A stretch of DNA of 64,000 bases from Flavobacterium lipolyticum (GTDB lineage: Bacteria > Bacteroidota > Bacteroidia > Flavobacteriales > Flavobacteriaceae): positions 248,001 to 312,000 of the forward strand of contig NZ_JAJJMN010000001.1 of the NCBI RefSeq assembly GCF_020905335.1. Direction: 5' to 3'. The notes under the pieces were generated by a model that worked only from the letters and a program-made list of their open reading frames with translations, was not told the DNA's origin and searched no databases. A program made the position numbers and the translations under genes. Positions 42,621-52,071 of the stretch are shown in pieces (the stretch's first letter is position 1; every line of letters starts with the position of its first letter).

Positions 42621-44273
42621 TTATTTAAAATTCTCTTTTACCTTTTCTTTTTGAACTAAAGTTCTTTTCGCAACATCATAATAATGCTCTATTGATACAT
42701 GATTATTAATGTCCGGTGAATTCTCCAGTTCATATGCTTTCTTGAATCCTTTAAGCTTTACTTTAATATTTTCGTCAATGGCTCGTGTCTCTTTAAACTC
42801 ACGGATCAAATCTAAAACATCATGGGCAATATACTCTGTATCTGCAGCATTGATAATTACTTTAGAGTTTTCCGGAATTTCACTTAAAGTCGACTTAATC
42901 GCAGCCTTATTCAAAAATGAAACTTCCTGTGCTAAATCGATATGGATGACATCACCATCTTCGTATTCTTCTTTTTTGAAACTGTACGCTCTTTTCAGAT
43001 TTCCTCTCAATACAAAAATAATACTGATAACAATTCCTAAAGCAACTCCTTTAAGTAAATCTGTTGCTACAACAAATACTAAAGTAGCAATAAACGGTAC
43101 GAACTGATATTTTCCTTTTTCCCAGAAATGTTTGAAAGTTGCAGGTTTCGCCAGTTTATATCCTACTAAAATTAAAACCGTTGCTAAAGTTGCCAATGGT
43201 ATTTTGTTTAATAATGCCGGAATAGACAAAACACTAATTAGCAAAAGCACCCCATGAATAATGGCGGACATTTTTGATTTTGCTCCTGCATTATTATTGG
43301 CAGATGATCTTACCACAACGGATGTCATCGGCAAACCGCCCAAAAGCGAACTTATTACATTACCAATTCCCTGCGCTCTAAGCTCAACATTGGTATCGGT
43401 ATAACGTTTTTGAACATCCATTCTGTCAGACGCCTCTATACACAGCAACGTCTCAATAGAGGCAACTATCGCGATTGTAATTGCCACCACCCAAACTTGC
43501 GGGTTTGTAACCGCAGCAAAATTGGGCAAAATTATGATTGATTTAAACTCATCAAAAGATTTCGGAACCGGCAAAGAAACTAAGTGCTCATTTGCAATTG
43601 CCAGTGAACTTCCTGTTGAAGTAAAAAACTCATTTAAAATTATTCCGATAATAACGGCAACAAGTGCTCCCGGAATTAATTTCATTCTTTTTAAGAAGGG
43701 AACTTTCTCCCACGAAATTAAAATCACAAAAGAAACAAGTGAAACCACAACCGCTCCTAAATGTATGTGATTTAAAACATCAAATAGAAAAGAAAAAGAG
43801 TTGCTTCCGTCATTTTGAATAAATGCCTGATCTCCTTCAAAATCGGCATCGTAACCAAAAGCATGTGGTAATTGTTTCAGAATAATAATAATTCCGATAC
43901 CGGCCAACATTCCTTCAATAACGTTGGTAGGAAAATAATTGGAGATACTTCCGGCCTTTAAAAATCCTAATGCTAATTGAATTAATCCAGCAATAAAAAC
44001 AGACATCAAAAACACATCGAAGGCACCTAAATCTGTAATAGCGGTTAAAATGATAGCGGTCAGTCCAGCCGCTGGTCCGGAGACACTAATATGAGACTGG
44101 CTTAAGTAACCTACCACAATACCTCCAACAACACCTGCGATAATTCCCGAAAATAAAGGTGCTCCGGAAGCCATTGCAATACCTAAACACAATGGAAGAG
44201 CTACCAAGAAAACCACTAAACCTGAAGCAAAATCAGATTTAAGGTTGGCAAAAAGATTGATTTTTTTTGTCAT
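42621..44273 (-). CDS. SulP-family anion transporter with STAS domain (550 aa)
   Basis: About 12 membrane segments carry family signatures (LVVFLVALPLCLGIAMASGA, GIIAGVVGGIVVGYLSQSHISVSGPAAGLTAI in pieces, and VRSSANNNAGAKSKMSAIIHG). The cytoplasmic STAS domain follows from about 430 (IHIDLAQEVSFLNKAAIK, then INAADTEYIAHDVLDLI). Family substrates are sulfate, bicarbonate or other anions. The neighbouring carbonic anhydrase favours bicarbonate, which is inference. Confidence 0.9.
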   Translation of the reverse strand: MTKKINLFANLKSDFASGLVVFLVALPLCLGIAMASGAPLFSGIIAGVVGGIVVGYLSQSHISVSGPAAGLTAIILTAITDLGAFDVFLMSVFIAGLIQLALGFLKAGSISNYFPTNVIEGMLAGIGIIIILKQLPHAFGYDADFEGDQAFIQNDGSNSFSFLFDVLNHIHLGAVVVSLVSFVILISWEKVPFLKRMKLIPGALVAVIIGIILNEFFTSTGSSLAIANEHLVSLPVPKSFDEFKSIIILPNFAAVTNPQVWVVAITIAIVASIETLLCIEASDRMDVQKRYTDTNVELRAQGIGNVISSLLGGLPMTSVVVRSSANNNAGAKSKMSAIIHGVLLLISVLSIPALLNKIPLATLATVLILVGYKLAKPATFKHFWEKGKYQFVPFIATLVFVVATDLLKGVALGIVISIIFVLRGNLKRAYSFKKEEYEDGDVIHIDLAQEVSFLNKAAIKSTLSEIPENSKVIINAADTEYIAHDVLDLIREFKETRAIDENIKVKLKGFKKAYELENSPDINNHVSIEHYYDVAKRTLVQKEKVKENFK

Positions 44274-44353
44274 AGCACAATACTAAAAAAATTATTCATT
44301 AAAGACTTACTGCAATTATCAAAATGCAGTTCAATTCAAAATAATCGGAAGTA

Positions 44354-44638
44354 TTATGCCAAGTTAGGAGGTGGAGCAAAAATGCTCGGAGAAATATTAT
44401 CTAATTTTACAATATTCTCAGACACAATGGTCTTTTTTTCAATATAAACTGGCATAACAACTTCATGTTGAAGTATTGCCGGATAAACAGCAGCCTTAAG
44501 TTCTTTATGTGAATGTTCCTCTTCAGAAAAACTGAAAAATATCGACGCATCGTTGCTTTTCTTCATTACCGTCACAATAGTTGGGGTAGATAAGAAGGCA
44601 ATAAAGATGAATAATAATATGCGAGCGACTAATTTCAT
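44354..44638 (-). CDS. Small protein with N-terminal membrane anchor (94 aa)
   Basis: A hydrophobic N-terminus (about 5-22) is followed by a polar domain with EEEHSHKELKAAVYP and a Pro-rich C-terminus (SPSIFAPPPNLA). No recognised family. It precedes the SulP gene by 80 bp on the same strand and could be cotranscribed. Confidence 0.6.
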   Translation of the reverse strand: MKLVARILLFIFIAFLSTPTIVTVMKKSNDASIFFSFSEEEHSHKELKAAVYPAILQHEVVMPVYIEKKTIVSENIVKLDNISPSIFAPPPNLA

Positions 44639-44710
44639 TGGAACAAAAATAGTGTTAAACAGCTAAAATCAAAGCGAGAGGCCAAAAAATTTAAACAAAT
44701 TTAACAATCA

Positions 44711-44743
44711 TAAAAAACAGAATGGTCAAACCCGACCATTCTG
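44711..44743 (-). terminator. Terminator of dps
   Basis: CAGAATGGTC and GACCATTCTG form a 10-bp stem with a 6-nt loop, followed by a T-run on the minus strand, 29 bp past the dps stop. Confidence 0.8.
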
Positions 44744-44771
44744 CTATAGTAATCACTTTAGAAACAACACA

Positions 44772-45251
44772 TTAAAGCTCTTCTTCAAGCCATGCATTCA
44801 TCATCCAAATTGTTTTTTCCTGCTCTGCAATGAAGTCACTCATCATCGAATTTGTCCCTTCATCGTTAATTTCATCCGATTGTTTTAAAATTCCTCTTTC
44901 GATTTTCAATAAATCCGTTAAAGAGCTCACAATTAAATGAACCGCTTTTTCATCATTTGAAATGTTCTTTCCGACAGCTAATTTGTTATTTTTAATGTAA
45001 TCTTCAAAAGTATGTAAAGGAGTTCCGCCGATAGTTAAAACCCTTTCTGCAATCAAATCAATTTTCAATTGGGAATCTGTGTACAATTCTTCAAACTTTA
45101 CATGCAAATCAAAAAAACGTTTCCCACGAATATTCCAATGCAACCCCCTTAAATTCTGGTAATATACCTGAAAATTTGACAACAGAACATTTAGTTCTTT
45201 CACTAACAATTCTGACTCCTTTACCGGTAAACCTAAAATATTTGTTTTCAT
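44772..45251 (-). CDS. dps: Dps ferritin-like DNA-protection protein (159 aa)
   Basis: Four-helix bundle with the ferroxidase residues of Dps: LRGLHWNIRGKRFFDLHVKFEE supplies His/Asp/Glu, and the second helix is EELYTDSQLKIDLIAERV. It oxidises Fe2+ with H2O2, stores iron and protects DNA. It diverges from oxyR, the usual activator of dps, with about 107 bp between the starts. I use ATG 45251. Confidence 0.92.
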   Translation of the reverse strand: MKTNILGLPVKESELLVKELNVLLSNFQVYYQNLRGLHWNIRGKRFFDLHVKFEELYTDSQLKIDLIAERVLTIGGTPLHTFEDYIKNNKLAVGKNISNDEKAVHLIVSSLTDLLKIERGILKQSDEINDEGTNSMMSDFIAEQEKTIWMMNAWLEEEL

Positions 45252-45330
45252 AGTTCTCATTTTATAATGTGATTACTACAAATTTAAAATAAGTTCTCCG
45301 AAAATAATATAAAAAAAAATTATATTTCCT

Positions 45331-45338
45331 TATTTTTG
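45331..45338 (+). promoter_or_regulatory. oxyR -7 box TATTTTTG
   Basis: A match to TAnnTTTG, 20 bp before the oxyR ATG, in the divergent dps-oxyR region. Confidence 0.5.
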
Positions 45339-45358
45339 CATCAAAAATTACTATCAAG

Positions 45359-46303
45359 ATGACTATAACTCAATTGCAATATGTATTAGCCGTTGCCGAG
45401 CATAAAAATTTTACCCTTGCTGCCGAAAAATGTTTCGTTACCCAGCCTACACTGAGTATGCAGATTCAAAAGATCGAGGAAGAACTTAGCATTCAAATTT
45501 TTGACAGAAGTAAAAAACCCATTCAACTTACAGATATTGGTCAGAAAATTGTAAACCAGGCCAAGAATATTGTAAATGAAGCTGATCGTATTAAGGATAT
45601 TGTAGAGCAGCAAAAAGGTTTTATCGGAGGAGAATTCCGTCTGGGAATTATTCCAACCATTATGCCAACGCTTTTACCAATGTTTCTAAACAATTTCATC
45701 AAGAAATACCCAAAAGTTAAACTCTTAATCGAAGAGCTTAACACGGATGAAATTATCCTGAAGTTAAAAAATGGTCATTTGGATGCTGCTATTGCCGCAA
45801 CTCCGCTTGAAGATGAAAAAATAAAAGAAATCGTTTTGTACTTTGAACCTTTTGTGGCTTATATACCGGAACATCATGCCAGTTTTCAAAAAGAGGAAAT
45901 TGAAGTTGCCGACTTAAACATCAACGAAATCCTGTTGCTTCAGGACGGACATTGTTTTAGAGACGGAATTTTAAATTTGTGTAAAAATGCCAGCGACCTT
46001 GATCAGAATAATTTTCAGATACAAAGCGGAAGTTTTGAGACCCTGATAAAATTAGCCGACGAAGGGTTGGGCACAACACTACTTCCGTACTTGCACACCT
46101 TAGACTTAAAAGATTCCGACAAACAGAAACTGCGTAACTTTAAGGAACCAAAACCTGCTCGTGAGGTAAGCTTGATTTACCCGAAGAGCGAATTAAAAAT
46201 ACAAATCATTGACGCCCTAAGATCTACAATTGCAGGAGTTGTTAAAGGAGCAATTGTTTTTCAGAACGTTCAGATCATCAGTCCGCTACAACAAAAGAAA
46301 TAA
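45359..46303 (+). CDS. oxyR: LysR-type peroxide sensor OxyR (314 aa)
   Basis: An N-terminal LysR HTH (1-60; AAEKCFVTQPTLSMQIQKIE) is followed by the substrate-binding fold. The redox cysteines are at C199 and C208 in GHCFRDGILNLC, the same residue numbers as in E. coli OxyR, and form the regulatory disulfide on peroxide exposure. Divergence from dps supports the assignment and predicts that OxyR activates dps. Confidence 0.93.
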   Translation: MTITQLQYVLAVAEHKNFTLAAEKCFVTQPTLSMQIQKIEEELSIQIFDRSKKPIQLTDIGQKIVNQAKNIVNEADRIKDIVEQQKGFIGGEFRLGIIPTIMPTLLPMFLNNFIKKYPKVKLLIEELNTDEIILKLKNGHLDAAIAATPLEDEKIKEIVLYFEPFVAYIPEHHASFQKEEIEVADLNINEILLLQDGHCFRDGILNLCKNASDLDQNNFQIQSGSFETLIKLADEGLGTTLLPYLHTLDLKDSDKQKLRNFKEPKPAREVSLIYPKSELKIQIIDALRSTIAGVVKGAIVFQNVQIISPLQQKK

Positions 46304-46308
46304 AAATA

Positions 46309-46337
46309 AAAAAGGAGCCAATTTGGCTCCTTTTCTT
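46309..46337. terminator. Terminator between oxyR and the 65-aa gene
   Basis: AAAAGGAGCC and GGCTCCTTTT pair around a 6-nt loop, with A/T-runs on both sides. Confidence 0.85.
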
Positions 46338-46535
46338 TTATACTTTAATTAGTAGTAGACTTTGCTTTAATTCTGGTTTTTCAATAATGAAATTTAATAA
46401 CCATTCTTGTAATTGTTCCATTTCGTACGGTAACAGTGTTTTGATAGCTTTTTCTAATTCTTTGCAGAAAAGTATCGGGTCGAAACTCACTCTCTCAAGT
46501 ATTGATTTCGTGTAATCAAACATCATTTTTGACAT
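46338..46535 (-). CDS. Small helical protein of unknown function (65 aa)
   Basis: The sequence is a helical, hydrophobic-patterned peptide (SFDPILFCKELEKAIKTLLPYEMEQLQEW, in pieces) without a signal peptide. A terminator at its 3' end supports an expressed unit. I recall similar short proteins in other flavobacteria but no function. Confidence 0.65.
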   Translation of the reverse strand: MSKMMFDYTKSILERVSFDPILFCKELEKAIKTLLPYEMEQLQEWLLNFIIEKPELKQSLLLIKV

Positions 46536-46701
46536 AATAAAATAAGATTTTTTGGGGTTATCTATATTTTTAAACTCGCAACAAATTTAAACAAATATCA
46601 ATCACTAGTATTGATTTTAACTTATTTTTTTAAAAACTTTAGCAGCGAATACGATTTCTTAATGCATATAAATCAATATAGAATCATTCTAAACAACTCA
46701 T

Positions 46702-47367
46702 TTAAACCTTTTTAAAGGCTCTAAACATTTCTCTTTTTCCGGGAGGTCCTGCCAATTTTTCAACCGTAAAACCAACCTCTATCATACTTCTTTTAACAAC
46801 TCCGCGAGCGGCATATGTTACCAAAACTCCATTTGGCTTTAAACTTTGGTACATTTTTCGAAAAATTTCAGTACTCCATAGCTCCGGCTGCACCCGATAT
46901 CCAAAGGCATCAAAGTAAATTAAATCAAAAATTTCAAAATCATCAATTTCATCAAAAAATTGTTTCCTTTTGGTTAACATGAAATCGGCACTGATAACCT
47001 CTTTCTGATTCCACTCGCATTCGTGCATTTTTTCAAAAACATCCTTATAATTGTCTGCCTGCAATTCAGCAACATAATTCATTTCAAGTACCTCTTTCGC
47101 ATCAACAGGATATGCTTCTACTCCCACATAATCAATTTGCTGCTGTTTTGACCTGGATTCAAAAAAAGTAATAAACGCATTCAACCCCGTTCCGAAACCT
47201 ATTTCAAGAATACTCACCGGAGCAGCATCAAATAGGGAAAGACCGTTTTTTATAAATACATGTTTGGCTTCCTGAATCGCTCCGTGTTTGGAATGGTAAG
47301 ACTCATTCCATTCCTGCAAATGAATTGTCGTTGAGCCATCTAGCGTTTTAATTATTTCTCTTTTCAC
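46702..47367 (-). CDS. mnmD: tRNA mnm5s2U methyltransferase, MnmD type (221 aa)
   Basis: SAM-dependent methyltransferase with motif I ILEIGFGTGLNAFITF (about 63-78), YVGVEAYPV and the catalytic-region IYFDAFGYRVQPELWS. The FAD-dependent MnmC2 half is absent, giving the stand-alone MnmD form. It would convert nm5s2U34 to mnm5s2U34 in the wobble position of some tRNAs. A GPPGKREMFRA tail matches the family. A separate downstream gene for the other half is not visible here. Confidence 0.9.
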   Translation of the reverse strand: MKREIIKTLDGSTTIHLQEWNESYHSKHGAIQEAKHVFIKNGLSLFDAAPVSILEIGFGTGLNAFITFFESRSKQQQIDYVGVEAYPVDAKEVLEMNYVAELQADNYKDVFEKMHECEWNQKEVISADFMLTKRKQFFDEIDDFEIFDLIYFDAFGYRVQPELWSTEIFRKMYQSLKPNGVLVTYAARGVVKRSMIEVGFTVEKLAGPPGKREMFRAFKKV

Positions 47368-47684
47368 CTTATTTCAGAATTAGCCCTCTTTTTCTATTGA
47401 TAAATAGGGCATTTTAAGTGCCAAATTTAGTCAAAACAAATGCGTAAAGCCTTAAAAAACGGTTTGTTTTTCATAAATTCTTTATAAAAATGTCTTAATT
47501 TTTTCACTTTATTATAAGATATATAAATCTCAGTTAAAGGGCGTAAATAATGCAGTTTTACTAAGCAAATTATATATTTTTACTTAATTTTGCATTGAGA
47601 AAAATCTATCACTCACCAAATCATAGCTTTAGATTTTCTTTATTATTAATGCTAATTACATAAAAAAAACTTTACATATTAATT
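47368..47684. other. Intergenic region holding the ilvE promoter
   Basis: 317 bp with no ORF. TAATTTTG at 47585-47592 fits TAnnTTTG about 93 bp before ilvE. No attenuator-like leader peptide or T-box-like fold was seen. Confidence 0.45.
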
Positions 47685-48755
47685 ATGAGTACAACTCAAA
47701 CCAACAAAATTGAAATCAGAAAAGCAACTTCGTCAAAAATAAGCGGAGTAGACTTTCAAAATTTAAGCTTTGGTTCTGTTTTTACAGACCATTTATTCGA
47801 GTGTGATTTTAAAAATGGAGAATGGCAAAATCCTGTCATTAAGCCTTATGCTCCAATTTTAATGGATCCTTCTTCAAAAGTCTTCCACTACGGACAAGCT
47901 ATTTTTGAAGGAATGAAAGCTTATAAAGATGACAATAATGATGTTTGGTTGTTCAGACCGGATGAAAACTTCAAACGTTTTAACAATTCAGCAGTTCGTA
48001 TGGCTATGCCGGAAGTTCCTGAAGCTGTTTTTATGGACGGTTTGAACGAATTATTGAAAATTGATCAGGAATGGATTCAAAAAGGAAACGGAAGCAGTAT
48101 GTACATCCGTCCTTTTATGATTGCAACCGGTGCTGGTGTTGTAGCCAATCCTTCTGACGAATATAAATTCATGATTTTACTTTCTCCTGCACAGTCTTAT
48201 TACGCAGGTGAAGTGAAAGTAATTATCGCAGAACATTACAGTAGAGCCGCAAACGGAGGAATTGGAGCTGCTAAAGCTGCCGGAAACTATGCAGCACAAT
48301 TTTACCCAACCAATCTGGCAAACAAAGATGGTTTCCAACAGGTAATCTGGACAGATGATGCCACACATACTAAATTGGAAGAAGCGGGAACTATGAACGT
48401 TTTCTTCAGAATCAATGATACTTTATTAACAGCTCCAACAAGCGAGAGGATCTTAGACGGTATTACCAGAAAAAGTTTAATCGCTATGGCAGAAAAAGAA
48501 GGTCTTAAAGTTGAAGTTCGTCCTGTTATTGTATCAGAATTGGTAGAAGCAGCTAAAAACGGATCTTTAAAAGAAATCTTCGGAGCAGGAACTGCCGCTG
48601 TAGTAAGTGTAATTAAAGGTTTCTCTTATCAGGATGTCTATTACGAAATGGCGCCTCTTGAGAATTCTTACGCTTCTCTATTAAAAGAAAAACTAACAAG
48701 TCTTCAAAACAAACTTTCTGAAGATACTTTTGGCTGGACTGTAAAAGTACAGTAA
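47685..48755 (+). CDS. ilvE: Branched-chain amino-acid aminotransferase (356 aa)
   Basis: Class IV PLP aminotransferase. Landmarks are FHYGQAIFEGMKAYK, MYIRPFMIATG, and the PLP lysine region GIGAAKAAGNYAAQFYPTN followed by EEAGTMNVFFRI. It catalyses the last step of Leu, Ile and Val synthesis and the first of their degradation. Full length for the bacterial long form (about 356). Single-gene unit with a strong terminator. Confidence 0.95.
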   Translation: MSTTQTNKIEIRKATSSKISGVDFQNLSFGSVFTDHLFECDFKNGEWQNPVIKPYAPILMDPSSKVFHYGQAIFEGMKAYKDDNNDVWLFRPDENFKRFNNSAVRMAMPEVPEAVFMDGLNELLKIDQEWIQKGNGSSMYIRPFMIATGAGVVANPSDEYKFMILLSPAQSYYAGEVKVIIAEHYSRAANGGIGAAKAAGNYAAQFYPTNLANKDGFQQVIWTDDATHTKLEEAGTMNVFFRINDTLLTAPTSERILDGITRKSLIAMAEKEGLKVEVRPVIVSELVEAAKNGSLKEIFGAGTAAVVSVIKGFSYQDVYYEMAPLENSYASLLKEKLTSLQNKLSEDTFGWTVKVQ

Positions 48756-48774
48756 TCCAAAAATATAAAATTAT

Positions 48775-48815
48775 ACAAGCCCGACTGGTTTTAAAAAACC
48801 TGTCGGGCTTGTTAT
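48775..48815 (+). terminator. Terminator of ilvE
   Basis: AAGCCCGAC and GTCGGGCTT pair around a 16-nt loop, with a T-rich run after it. Confidence 0.85.
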
Positions 48816-48908
48816 TTTATACTACTCTTCTCACTCATAAGCTACGCCCAAAATCGAAACAACAGATTAAAAAATTAAATCTGTATAAATCTGTGTGAAA
48901 AAAATCTC

Positions 48909-49044
48909 AACACATAGAAACATAGATTTAACTGGATATCTCAAAAAGAACGCAAAAAGAAACCTGTTTCTTACACATAGCTATGTGAATTTTAAAAAAG
49001 TAAAACGCCTTTTTCCCACATTAAGAACTATGTTCCTATGTGTT
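48909..49044. repeat. Inverted repeat with AACACATAG ends
   Basis: AACACATAGAAACATAG at 48909-48925 is inverted at 49028-49044 with one mismatch, and the interior has another ACACATAGCTATGTG palindrome. It is an intergenic element of about 136 bp without a gene. Confidence 0.65.
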
Positions 49045-49057
49045 AAAACAATTTATT

Positions 49058-49438
49058 TTACAAAAGTTTAGAAAAATCAGGTTTAAAATAATTCGGACCT
49101 TTCATCACTTTTCCGTCTTCTCTGTAAATTGGGTTCCCGTCTTCTCCTAATTTACTCATATTACTGCGTTGAATCTCATCAAAAACAGCTTCAATTTTGT
49201 CCTGCAAACCGTGCTCGATAATAGTTCCACACAAAATATACATCATGTCTCCCAAAGCATCAGCAATTTCAACTAAATCGTTGTTCTGAACCGCCTCCAG
49301 ATATTCTTCGTTTTCCTCCTTCATTAAATTATAACGAAGCAGCTTTTTTGTCTCTCCCAAATCAGCAATCGGTTCCAGACTATGACCTATTCTAAAAGCA
49401 GTATGAAACTCAGTCACCGCATCAAGTTGTTTCTTCAT
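49058..49438 (-). CDS. MazG-like nucleoside triphosphate pyrophosphohydrolase (126 aa)
   Basis: All-alpha NTP-PPase fold with the metal site: KEENEEYLEAVQNNDLVEIADALGDMMYI (split here) gives the E-x2-E then E-x2-D pattern. Family enzymes hydrolyse NTPs to NMP and PPi, often to remove damaged nucleotides. No signal peptide. Divergent from the small membrane-protein gene at 49522. Confidence 0.87.
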   Translation of the reverse strand: MKKQLDAVTEFHTAFRIGHSLEPIADLGETKKLLRYNLMKEENEEYLEAVQNNDLVEIADALGDMMYILCGTIIEHGLQDKIEAVFDEIQRSNMSKLGEDGNPIYREDGKVMKGPNYFKPDFSKLL

Positions 49439-49494
49439 GATATTATTTTGATTAAATGAAATACCAAATTAGCAACAATTCGTATACAATTCTC

Positions 49495-49502
49495 TAAATT
49501 TG
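49495..49502 (+). promoter_or_regulatory. -7 box TAAATTTG for the 62-aa membrane-protein gene
   Basis: Exact TAnnTTTG match ending 19 bp before the ATG at 49522. Confidence 0.45.
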
Positions 49503-49521
49503 CCAAAAATAATTTTTAACT

Positions 49522-49710
49522 ATGTTTAGTCAAGGACAATTAATATTCGGACTCTGTTTTTTTATTGCATTCGTAATCGTAATGATATTCGCTTATCGAA
49601 AAGATCTCGCTTTACACAAGGTTTTTTACAAAGGTAATTATAAAGTATTACTCGTATTTTTACTTTTTATTGCCATTTTATTTGTAATTAAATTTTTCTT
49701 CAAAAGATAG
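49522..49710 (+). CDS. Small two-helix membrane protein (62 aa)
   Basis: Two hydrophobic helices (about 6-24 and 42-59) flank a short basic/His-containing loop RKDLALHKVFYKGNYK. No enzymatic motif. Its own promoter and conserved length of this class in flavobacteria make it a likely real gene. Confidence 0.7.
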   Translation: MFSQGQLIFGLCFFIAFVIVMIFAYRKDLALHKVFYKGNYKVLLVFLLFIAILFVIKFFFKR

Positions 49711-49868
49711 AACCGTAAAGAAAGCTTTCGATTTCAAATACAATCATTTTCAGTACGTTTTATTTGATTTTCTCTTCCGATAATGGCATAAAATGTACTT
49801 TTAGCAAAGTGTTATTAGTGCGACTAGTAATAAATTTATAACTTTACGACTCCAAATAAACCATTCCA

Positions 49869-51002
49869 ATGAAGATTCTTAAATATCTATTCCTTCTATT
49901 ATTACTAAGCCTTGTTGCCCTTACCGTTTTTGTTGCCACACAAAAAGGGATCTTTTCTGTAGAAAGAAGCAAAGTGATCAATTCACCAAAAGCTACGGTA
50001 TACAATTATCTTAATGATTTTAGAAATTATGAAGATTTTGAATCCTGGTCTGTTGAAGATCCTACGATGAAAATGACATTTCCTAACAAAACGGTCGGAA
50101 ATGGGGCTTCTTTTTATTGGACAGGATCTGAAGGAAATGGAAACGCAATCACTCTAAAAACAAAGGACGGAGAAAGCATACAACAAAAAATGAAGTATGA
50201 CGGAACCGAAGCTGATGTAAACTGGACTTTTAAAGATACGTTAGCCGGAAAAACAAAAGTAACCTGGAAAGCATCCGGAACGATGAGTTTTTTATTTAAA
50301 GTTTACGCCGCTCTAAACGGAGGCTCGGACAAAGTAATTGGAACTATCTACGAAAAAAGTCTTGCCAATATTGACAAAAACTTAGATTACGAAACCAAAA
50401 CATACGCTATAAAAGTTAACGGATTAGTAAGAAAGACTGAAACTCCTTACATCAGACAAACCTTCACGAGTGAAATTGGAAAAGTTGGTAAAAATGCCAA
50501 AATCGTCATTCCGAAACTGATCGAATTTAGCAAAAACAATGGGTTAGCTACGAATGGAAAACCATTTATCATTTACCACACTTACGACATTACAACAGGA
50601 CTGGCTAAAATCTCAATCTGTTTACCAACCAGCCGAGAAATCGTAACTACTTCTGGAAGCGATATTTCAGGAGGAAAATTAAACGGATTTGAAGCCGTAA
50701 AAACCACTTTAAAAGGCGATTATTCGCACCTTAACGAAGCCTTTAAAAAAACAACCGCTTTCATCAACAACGAAAAAATTACACCTGATTTAAGCTGGTC
50801 ACATCTTGAAATCCTAGCCATGAGCAAACTGGATGTAAAAAGCCCGTCTAAGTTAATGACTGAAATTTACTATCCAACAAAACCTAAAGTAGTTCCGGTA
50901 GCTAAAATTCCTGTTTACAGGCCTGCCACTACCGATCCGACAGTAGCAAAACCTGCTGAAACGCCTAAAACGCCTACAGAAGAAGAACAGTCAGAATTCT
51001 AA
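49869..51002 (+). CDS. SRPBCC domain plus GyrI-like domain protein (377 aa)
   Basis: An N-terminal hydrophobic anchor (3-24) is followed by an SRPBCC/START-like domain (30-175; ERSKVINSPKATVYNYLND, FYWTGSEGNGNAI, VTWKASGTM) and a GyrI/AraC-effector-like domain (195-330; IVIPKLIEFSKNN, YHTYDITTG, AVKTTLKGDYSHL). The C-terminal tail is Pro/Thr-rich. Such proteins are small-molecule or lipid binders; ligand unknown. No close functional link with the ECF operon downstream except orientation. Confidence 0.82.
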   Translation: MKILKYLFLLLLLSLVALTVFVATQKGIFSVERSKVINSPKATVYNYLNDFRNYEDFESWSVEDPTMKMTFPNKTVGNGASFYWTGSEGNGNAITLKTKDGESIQQKMKYDGTEADVNWTFKDTLAGKTKVTWKASGTMSFLFKVYAALNGGSDKVIGTIYEKSLANIDKNLDYETKTYAIKVNGLVRKTETPYIRQTFTSEIGKVGKNAKIVIPKLIEFSKNNGLATNGKPFIIYHTYDITTGLAKISICLPTSREIVTTSGSDISGGKLNGFEAVKTTLKGDYSHLNEAFKKTTAFINNEKITPDLSWSHLEILAMSKLDVKSPSKLMTEIYYPTKPKVVPVAKIPVYRPATTDPTVAKPAETPKTPTEEEQSEF

Positions 51003-51064
51003 AATAATCGAGGTTAATTAAACCTTTTGTTCAAAATTCATTCTAACACCATAAATAACGGAAT

Positions 51065-51607
51065 TTGGCAGACGAGAAGGAATTTATTCAACTATTATTA
51101 AATCCTGCAACGCAAAATACCGCGTTTCAAAAGCTCGTATCTGATTATCAAAAACCGCTGTATTCCCATATTCGAAACATTGTTCTGAATCACGACGATA
51201 CAGATGATGTTTTACAGAATACTTTTGTAAAAGTCTTTCAGTATTTAAAAAACTTCAAGGGAGAAAGCAAGCTTTTTTCCTGGATGTATCGAATTGCAAC
51301 CAACGAAGCTTTGACCTTTTTAAGTCAAAAAGCTAAACTGAACGGAATAACTTCTGAAGCACTACAAAATAAAGCCATCGACAATTTAAAGGCCGATGTT
51401 TATTTTGAAGGAGATGAAATTCAGATCAAACTTCAAAAAGCGATTGTAACCTTACCGGAAAAACAGCAATTGGTTTTTAAAATGAAATATTTTGAAGAAT
51501 TAAAATACGAAGAAATCGCTGAAATTCTGGGAACTTCAGTCGGCGCTTTGAAGGCATCCTATCATCACGCAGTAAAAAAAATTGAAATATATGTTACCTC
51601 AAATTAA
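51065..51607 (+). CDS. ECF-type RNA polymerase sigma factor with TTG start (180 aa)
   Basis: Region 2 (about 25-90; LYSHIRNIVLNHDDTDDVLQNTFVKVFQYLKNFKGESKLFSWMYRIATNEAL in order) and region 4 (about 125-175; LPEKQQLVFKMKYFEELKYEEIAEILGTSVGALKASYHHAVKKI) are both recognised. No upstream in-frame ATG precedes the TTG at 51065, and MADEKEF fits flavobacterial homologues, so TTG is the likely start. It heads a three-gene operon with a probable membrane-bound regulator and a periplasmic protein. Confidence 0.88.
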   Translation: MADEKEFIQLLLNPATQNTAFQKLVSDYQKPLYSHIRNIVLNHDDTDDVLQNTFVKVFQYLKNFKGESKLFSWMYRIATNEALTFLSQKAKLNGITSEALQNKAIDNLKADVYFEGDEIQIKLQKAIVTLPEKQQLVFKMKYFEELKYEEIAEILGTSVGALKASYHHAVKKIEIYVTSN

Positions 51608-51640
51608 ACCTTTTGTAACAACAACTGTCTTATAGCTACT

Positions 51641-52054
51641 ATGAAAACATTTAAATTAGAAAACGAACCGAAAATAAAAACCGGGTTTAAAACTCCGGAG
51701 AATTATTTTGATGCTTTTTCAACAAAGGTTTTACAGCAAATAAACGAAGAGAAAGAAGTAAAAGTAATACCGCTTTACAAGCGTAAAAAAGCACTTTCGA
51801 TTGCGGCTGCCGCAGTTGTTTTTGCAGCTTTACTGATTCCTGTTACCAACCATTACAATACATCCAAAGATCTTGACGAGGATACTTTAGAAACCTACTT
51901 ATCCTATCAGTCCAACTTAAATCAATACGATTTAATTCGTGAACTGGACACAAAAGACATTGATAAACTTGGTAAAAATGTTGCTCTTGAACAGGAAACT
52001 CTTGAAGACATCTTAGCTACCAACCCTAATATTGAAAATTTAATTTCAGAATAA
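51641..52054 (+). CDS. Single-pass membrane protein, candidate anti-sigma factor (137 aa)
   Basis: A cytoplasmic N-terminus (1-48) is followed by one hydrophobic helix (49-68; LSIAAAAVVFAALLIPVTN) and an acidic C-terminal domain. The position directly after an ECF sigma gene (33 bp) and the single membrane helix fit an anti-sigma factor, but no canonical zinc or ASD motif is visible. Confidence 0.68.
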   Translation: MKTFKLENEPKIKTGFKTPENYFDAFSTKVLQQINEEKEVKVIPLYKRKKALSIAAAAVVFAALLIPVTNHYNTSKDLDEDTLETYLSYQSNLNQYDLIRELDTKDIDKLGKNVALEQETLEDILATNPNIENLISE

Positions 52055-52071
52055 AACTAAAATTTCAAAAG